A DNA stretch of 64,000 nucleotides, from the NCBI GenBank assembly GCA_029962745.1, contig JAPZVO010000023.1, positions 434,001-498,000 of the forward strand, given 5' to 3'. Made by a program: the position numbers and the translations under genes. Of the stretch, positions 57,361 to 64,000 are shown one piece after another; position 1 is the first letter of the stretch, and every line of letters begins with the position of its first letter. The notes beneath the pieces were generated by a model. It worked only from the letters and a program-made list of their open reading frames with translations. It was not told where the DNA came from and did no database searches. This stretch comes from Echinometra lucunter. Lineage: Eukaryota; Echinodermata; Echinoidea; Camarodonta; Echinometridae.

Positions 57361-57648
57361 GTTCGGGTTTTTTCTGTTTTGTTTCTTTATGATTCATTGA
57401 TTATTTATTTTTTTCATTAACGGATGTTTTCGTATGCCCCAACTTAAAATTAAAAAAAATCTCTGTGGAGCAAACAGTGTGAAGTTATTATTTTGGCTTT
57501 TTGCGGCAGTCATTCATTGCAAACCTGCAAAGGTGAAGATGAAGTGAAAGACTGCGGTGAGGCAACGTGTACCCCTGTACAGAGCGATTGGCTCGTATCT
57601 CCTCGACAAGGATATTTAGAGTTCGATGCCCAGGAAGCACCCTTTTTG

Positions 57649-59360
57649 CAGTGGCGTAACAGCCGAGGGGGGGGGGGCAGAGTGCCCCCCTGAAGGATTT
57701 CAGCGGGAAAATCCACCAAACCACCGGGAAAAAAATGAAAGGAAGGGAAAGGAAGAAAAAGGAAGGGAGAAAGGGAAAGAAAGAAGAAGAAAGGGAAAGA
57801 AAGAAGAAGAAAGGAAAAGAAAGAAGGAGAAAGGGAAAGAAAGAAGGAGAAAGGGAAAGAAAGAAGGAGAAAGGGAAAGAAAAAGGGAGAAAGCTAGGGA
57901 GAAAGAAGAAGAGAGAGAGAGAAAAAACAAGGGAAAGAAAAAAAAAAAGAAGAAAGGAAAGTGAAACAAAAGAAATGAGGGAAAATTTAGTACCAAAACC
58001 CCGGAGTTTCCGGGGGCTCCTCGCAGTGGCTTTCCATGTAGACCCCCATCAGGGGCCCTAAGCCAGAACCCTGGGACCCACCCGCTAAGGGCTTCAAAAC
58101 AAGCAACTCGCAGTGCGGGCTCACCTCCACATATTCTATTTCTAGACTTGGTTACCGGGAAATTTTCGGCTCTGCGCCCCCCCTCCCCCCCCCCCCCCTC
58201 GAAAAGCAGGCAGAGAATTACACCACTGATTCTAGACTTAATTACCGGAAAATTTTTGGCTATGCATATGCCCCCCCCCCACCCCCATAACAGGCAGAGA
58301 GCGTAAGAAGAGCGGGAACTGACAGCTCAAAAACGTCGGAGCTTCCGCGCTTCGAGCGGGAGGGGGGGGGGGGGAAACTTCCCTGCACCCTCCCCCCTAG
58401 GGAGCACTAGTACCGTCCTCCTAAAATGAAATCCTAGTTACGGCTTTATTACCGACAACAGGCAGAGAATTACACCACTGATTCTAGACTTAATTACCGG
58501 GAAATTTTTGGCTATGCATATGCCCCCCACCCCATAACAGGCAGAGAGCGTAAGAAGAGCGGGAACTGACAGCGCAAAAACGTCGGAGGGGGGGGGGAAC
58601 TCCCCCTCCCTGCACCCTCCCCCCTAGGGAGCACTACCGTCCTCCTAAAATGAAATCCTAGTTACGGCTTTATTACCGACAACAGGCAGAGAATTACACC
58701 ACTGATTCTAGACTTAATTACCGGGAAATTTGGGGCTATGCATATGCCCCTCCCCCACCTCATAACAGGCAGAGAGCGTAAGAAAAGCGGGAACTGACAG
58801 CGCAAAAACGTCGGAGCTTCCGCGCTTCGCGCAGGAGGAGGGAAACTCCCCCTCCCTGCACCCTCCCCTCTAGGGATCACTACATTTACGTAAATTCCAG
58901 GGGGTAGGGAGATCTATCACCCCCACTTGGGGGAGAGGGAGCTCTGTGTACAAATTTCCCACCCCATGCAGACACACTTTTTAAGGAGGAAAGTATATTT
59001 CAATTAATCAATAAGTAAAAATTCTGAATATCTATCATAAACAACCATTATATTTTAGAATTTCTATTTGAAAATGCTATTAAAACAAAAAAGTGGTTAT
59101 TTTAAAATTTTTTAATCTTAGGATTTCCATCCGAAAATGCGATTAAAATCTCGCTCGCAAAATAGATATGAAAATGTGTGTGACAGGGAAAAAAATCGTT
59201 AAAAAAAGTTTTTCATCCCCCACTCCTCAAATTGGATTTACGTCGGTGGAGCAATCGTCCTCCTAAAATGCAGTCCTAGCTACGCCACAGATTCTAGACA
59301 TAGACTAGTTACCGGGAAATTTTGGGCTCTGCCCCCCCCCCCCCACCTGTTACGCCCCTG
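57649..59360. mobile_element. hAT-like element inserted in a tRNA-like repeat
   Basis: 1712 bp; ends CAGTGGCGTAACAGCCG and inverse GTTACGCCCCTG. Flanking 8-mers CCTTTTTG (57641-57648) and CTTTTTTG (59361-59368). The uninterrupted sister repeat at 59620-59660 shows the empty site (GGAAGCACC followed by T-rich GTTTGGGTTTTCC). Interior: a (GGGAAAGAAAGAAG)n purine tract at 57735-57960 and tandem units of 224-252 bp at 58200-58885. Confidence 0.85.
58200..58885. repeat. Three tandem units (252 and 224 bp) inside the hAT element
   Basis: GATTCTAGACTTAATTACCG starts at 58228, 58480 and 58704. Each unit continues with GGCTATGCATATGCCCC, AACAGGCAGAGAGCGTAAGA and CCCTAGGGA; the units differ in CGCGCTTCG blocks and G-run length. 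Confidence 0.85.
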
Positions 59361-60070
59361 CTTTTTTGTTTTGGGTTTTCCATTTTGTTTCTTCTTCTTC
59401 TTCTTTTTTTTTTTTGAAACGGATTTCATTTTTGCATGCTCCGAACTTTTTAATAAAAAATCCCGACGTAGTAAACTGTACGTGTGAGGTTATTATTGGC
59501 TTTTTTGGCCGCAGTCATTTTCAAACTGGAAAGGATAAACTGGAGGGTGGTCAGCGTATAGCTCTCTGCATAGAGTGATTGATCTCCTAGCTTGATGGAG
59601 AGATTTTGGGTTAAAAAACCAGGAAGCACCATTTTTTTTGTTTGGGTTTTCCCTTTTGTTTCATTTGTTTGTTTTTCAGTAATTGATTTCTTTCCAGCAC
59701 CCTCCAAAACTTGCTAATAAGAAATCTCTATGCCGCAGACAGTATGTGTGAGGTTATTATATTTTGGCCTTGTGGCAGCAGCCATTGCAAAGATGAAAGA
59801 ATAAAGCGCAGAGATGAACTGGAGGATGGTAGTGAAGCAGCGTACAGCCCTCCTTAACGGGGAGATTTTAGGTTCGAAACTTATTAAGCGCGAATTTTAA
59901 TTTTTTGTTTCTATCTTAGGCTTTGTATTTGTTTCTTTCTTTGTTTCTTTTTTCTTTTTTTTTACAATGACGGATGACTCTTTCGCATGCTCCAAACTTG
60001 CTAATAAAAGATCACTATGCAGCAAACAGTATGTGTGAGGTTATTATTGTGGCCTTTTGGGGCAGTCATT

Positions 60071-61047
60071 ACAAACAAGAAAAGATAGAGAGTACAATCT
60101 CAACATGAAAAGGAGAATAGATAGGAATTTATGATTATCGTTACAACACTGTTTATAGGTCAGCGTGAGTTGTAAGTAATTGCGAGCGAGCTTTGGGGAA
60201 AAATAAAAATATTTTCATTGCTGCAATTTAGGGGCAATATCCGTTCTTAGGCAAGTTTTGTTCGTTGTATCCCCAGCTCTTGCCTCCTCCTGCTCCATGC
60301 CTGTAGTCGTATTAAGAACAAGGTATTCTGTTATTAGGCCTATATGAAACGAAAATTCTCTGATTCTAATTCGGAGCTATACACATTACCAAATGAGAAA
60401 AGGAATAGTTAAAAGAGGGGAAATGGCACAATAAGGACGAAAAGGGAACATACATTAGATTTTAAGGAGCAGTACTTATCGAAAGGGGAATTGCAATACT
60501 CAACAGCGAAAAGGTGCACTTACAATAAACTTGGACGCTCATAAGAAATAAAAAGGGGCACTTGTCAGGTTTAATGGGGGTGAAATGGCACTTATTAGAA
60601 AGCTAAGTGTGTACCAAATTTCAAAAAGGGAGTAATGCCAGAATGGAAAAGGTATACATGTGCTAACTTATCAGCAAACAAAAGGGCACTATTGGGCACT
60701 TATAGCGAATTTACAGGAGGAATGGGACATAATTTACTAGCCAGGAAAAGGAGCAATTCATCAGAAGTAAATTGGGGCATGTATTCGATTTCGAATGGGG
60801 AACCTGCCCAAATGGAGAGAGGGAACTTATCAGAGATGTAAAGGAGAATGCACTTTTAGAACGAAAAAATACGCAGTCAAAATCGGGCACTTTTCAATAG
60901 GGAGATTCATTAGAAGTAACAAGGACTCACTTGTCAGAAGGGAAAAGAGCGCTATGGGGAAAAAAGCATTAATGTAAGGATCACTAATCTGGTGTAAAAG
61001 TGGAGCAGTTGAGGGATTTATTTAAGAAAGCTGAATTACCTGACGGG
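60071..61047. other. Intergenic, degenerate tandem-like stretch
   Basis: 60400-60980 repeats loosely on a 45-60 bp theme (GGGCACTTATxAGAAxxxAA), an old tandem array by eye. No gene. Confidence 0.4.
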
Positions 61048-61780
61048 CACTGGCGTAAAGGAGGGGGGGGGGATGGGGGCGTCAGCCCCCCAAATAAATT
61101 TCAACCACGGTTTATTTTCAATTTTATATTAGTGATATCACTCAAATTTCATTACTTCTCCCTAGACTCCCTTTCTGTTGTTAAGTAACGCATTCACAAT
61201 TTCCCAAATAGCATGCATAGCAAGGCAGAAAACACGCATAATATAAATACTAATGTGTTTTATGATATAACACTAGGTTTTATCTGTTTATCTGACAATG
61301 GATTCATACTTTGAAAATGAATATTCTTATATTTACCAAAACTAGACAGGGGCTGTAAGTTAGTAGTACCAAATAGTGTTCTTTTACAGAGTTGCAAACC
61401 ATCAATACTGCAAAAGCTCCTTTACCATGGGAGTGCACTTGCGTAGCCAAGGGAAGGGGGGCGATGGGGGCGGTCACCCCCTCAAAAACGCCAACAAAAA
61501 GAAAGAAAAAAGTAGAAGGAAAAAAGCGGGAGCGAGAAAAGAAAAAAGGTAAGAGAACATAAGAAGAGCGGGGGCACTCAAGGAACAATTCAAAGAAACG
61601 TCGGAGCTTCCGCGCTTCCGCGCGGGAAGGGGGGACTTCCCCCTCCCGCGAAAAAGCTCCGTATCGTGAGGGGGGGGGGTACCCCGACTCGGTCGCTACA
61701 CTCCCTCAGGGTTGGTCGCTTCGCTCCTCGCAAAGATTGAGCCCCCCCAAAAAAAAATATTTGGGCTCATTACGCCACTG
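61048..61780. mobile_element. CAGTGGCGTAATGAGC-family element, copy 3
   Basis: 733 bp, left CACTGGCGTAAAGG, right GGGCTCATTACGCCACTG. Collinear with 54427-55136, about 90% similar by eye, with an extra GGAGCTTCCGCGCTTCCGCG palindromic block near 61605. Confidence 0.8.
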
Positions 61781-63654
61781 CTCTCACACCTGCCTTTTAA
61801 ACGAAAAAACACTCTCTTCAATTTCTTCATTCTTTCCACAGCCACTGATTTGATCTTTCTTATCACTGATTATTTTACTTCATTGATAATTTGAATTAAG
61901 GCTAGTTGCTAATTTTTCTATTACTCACCTTTATGCAATGTCATCAAACATACATTTTTTTTTCAAAATGTTGAGGAATGAAATTTGTCCTCATATTTTA
62001 CTTATTCGAAGGTTTGTTTTTCTCTCACACTCCTTCGTATATACAAATCATTGCCAACTATCTTAATCGCATATTTCATAACTTTTTTGTGATCACAATG
62101 GTATAATTATGTCTAATTTTTGTATGATGCTCTGTATTTTACATGTTTCATTTTTTAAATTGATTTTACTTTGTGATATGTTATTTTACAAAGCATTATC
62201 AGCCTTTCGGCTGCTTTGTTTTGTTGATATTTAATAAACCAGATCAATGCACTTCAATATAATAATAACTTTAATCACTCACCCACTGACCTGCTTTCAG
62301 TAACCTTCCACCTCCGCTTTCACACATTAGATCGCATTGTAAAGGTTTGTAATTTAAAGTAAAGTGAAAATTACAATTTCAAGTACGAGACAGAAAAATA
62401 AAATGTTCATATCTTTTAATCATTGCACTTTGAACTTAGACTAAAATAAATGTATGTAGAAATATATCTTAACTACTAGCATACAATCTGTCTAAACAAC
62501 GTGATCCAATTTCAGCAGTAATAGAATAATTACATTACATGCTATTTTATATCAACATGCAGGAACTTCCTTTGGAATCGTTTCCAGTGGAAAAAAATAA
62601 AAATCTAGACACACAGAGCATCAACATAGATATTTGAACACCATAAACATAGCAGTAATAATAATAATAGGTAGAATGATATAGCCCATTACATATAACA
62701 TTTTAATGTGCTTTGGGATTATGATACAAACTAGATGGCCCATAGAATCATAGCACATTTACAATGTCTGCTCACAGTGACTGCATATTAAGAATTAATG
62801 TACCCTGTAGTGAAATACAGGGATTTGTAATACATGTATCATGTTTATTTCACAGGTACTTTACATGTAACAAGAATCCATATTTGGGTACAAGCCAGCA
62901 TACATGTACATACTTAGAATTTAGAAGACCGGAGCCTAGTATGAAACCATGAATGAACATCCACTAAAATAAAAATTTGTGACCAGGCTTCACAAAAACC
63001 TCTGAAACATTTTACATCATATGAATTTTTAGTTTGATTCTCAGCTTTAAAACTCATCATTCATCAGATTCAAATTCATAATTCATCAGATTTGGATGTG
63101 CAGTCCTACAAATTGTTCCTTTAATTAGTGATTTGAAGCTTTCAGTCTACTGAAGCACCTGGACTCATGATCAGTGGGTATTGTGGGAGTTGACAAAAGG
63201 AGGATTAAAATTCAACAGAAACTTCTAAGAAGGAAAGGATGATTATCCTAAAACTTGGAACACTAATTACATGCATCCTGCTCATTACAAAGAACAAGAC
63301 AGTATGAATACAACAGCTTACTCTATTTGAAAGTCATGTAAGATCGAAGAGACAATTAGCCAGGGTTAAAAAAAAGAAGAAACAAATTACTACAAACCCA
63401 GATTAGATACACATGAGTTTATAAAACATGCCCCCAAATACCACTTTTAAATTGTTTTGGCACCTTCAAAGTTTCAATTTACTTTGGTCAGGAAGTATAC
63501 TCCTTCAGGAAACATAAAAATTAAAATTGGACCATGAAGCCCTAACATAACTTTCTTGAGCTTTAAGTGGTGAAAATCACATCATGCAACTTTGGGGTGG
63601 ATTTTTTTTTGGTCTTGATTGCTGTTTTTTTTTTGTTGTCAGATCACATTCAAT
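61781..63654. other. AT-rich sequence, probably 3' UTR/intergenic
   Basis: No coding signal. A small GCCTTTCGGCTGC hairpin at about 62200-62215. Could be the 3' UTR of a minus-strand gene continuing beyond the window. Confidence 0.35.
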
Positions 63655-63741
63655 GTCGAGTCTTTTGATAGCCAGGTAGAAAGGTCACAGCACGTACATC
63701 GGTAACAGTGTGAGCCTTCGGTATAGTAAACCTCCCATACA
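63654..63741 (-). CDS. Possible 3'-terminal exon of an unidentified gene
   Basis: After an acceptor-like TTTTGCAG on the minus strand, one frame reads YGRFTIPKAHTVTDVRAVTF then LPGYQKTRH and stops. Another frame is also open for about 33 codons. I do not recognise either peptide, and the rest of the gene would lie beyond 64000. It could be non-coding. Confidence 0.22.
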
Positions 63742-64000
63742 CTGCAAAATTGATTTATAAATCAGAGAAAAAAATGTATGATAAGTAGAAATAACAAGAA
63801 ACAATCAATGACATGATTCAAATCAATAATTTCATAAATTGGAAAACACATCTGTATATCAACTCTTATTTGGAATGATAAATTGTTGTTGGGGTATTCT
63901 CTTGGGGAAACATGTCATCACAATACACAGTATTTTGTGCTCTACAGTATTCCTCAAAAGATATGACTGTGGTTGTATCCATTCAATTTACTTGAACCAT

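Larger units (their letters stand above)
57470..60070. repeat. Tandem units of the tRNA-like repeat, interrupted by a hAT element
   Basis: Units share a CAGTATGTGTGAGGTTATTA block, a TGGCCTTTTGGGGCAGTCAT block, a CAGCGTA..CCTC tRNA-like block and GGAAGCACC plus T-rich tail. Landmark spacing is 267 bp (59471 to 59738) and 281 bp (59738 to 60019); the first unit (57478) is split by the insertion 57649-59360. Confidence 0.7.

Noticed and set aside
57626..58061. Lys/Glu/Arg-rich open frames
   Set aside because: Translation of a GGGAAAGAAAG purine tract inside a hAT-like element.
1..64000. A gene cluster or novel defence/biosynthetic system
   Set aside because: Only three unrelated conserved animal genes plus transposon remnants are present; no operon, domain set or transposase ORF suggests a new multi-gene system.

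Overview
This is animal nuclear DNA: intron-rich genes with GT-AG introns, AT-rich non-coding sequence and a heavy load of dispersed DNA transposons. No bacterial, viral or organellar gene layout is present. Conservation against human proteins, many small inverted-repeat elements and abundant 8-bp-duplication elements fit an invertebrate deuterostome, most likely a sea urchin or another echinoderm. The species call is inference.

Three protein genes can be built exon by exon. (1) NAA15, the auxiliary/ribosome-anchoring subunit of the NatA N-terminal acetyltransferase, is on the minus strand. It runs from its start codon at 19580 to beyond base 1; 18 coding exons give 798 in-frame codons and about 65 C-terminal residues lie outside the window. 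(2) LAMTOR1 (p18), the lipid-anchored scaffold of the lysosomal Ragulator complex, is on the plus strand from 22212 to 35265. It carries what looks like a duplicated, mutually exclusive pair of second exons. (3) LRRC51, a small leucine-rich-repeat protein, is on the minus strand from 48920 to 45209. It is tail-to-tail with LAMTOR1, and the two genes are also neighbours in human. A weak candidate 3'-terminal exon of a fourth, unidentified minus-strand gene lies near 63.7 kb.

Layout: 1-19.6 kb NAA15 with TE-filled introns; 18.4-22.2 kb the divergent promoter region, with NRF-1-like palindromes, an interstitial telomere-like tract and several MITEs; 22.2-35.3 kb LAMTOR1; 35.3-45.2 kb the shared 3' intergenic region with a hAT-like insertion and a 480-bp ATT microsatellite; 45.2-49 kb LRRC51; 49-62 kb a gene-poor transposon landfill of nested hAT-like elements, a tRNA-like tandem repeat and an 18-bp minisatellite; 62-64 kb AT-rich sequence.

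The three genes do not form one pathway. NAA15 works in co-translational N-terminal acetylation, LAMTOR1 in lysosomal mTORC1/MAPK signalling, and LRRC51 has no settled function. The most interesting signal is the LAMTOR1 exon pair. The two copies have identical splice phases, are separated by only 57 bp, would frameshift if joined at their canonical sites, and differ in whether they carry an acidic di-leucine sorting motif. I found no previously undescribed multi-gene system. The other notable content is several MITE families with readable target-site duplications.
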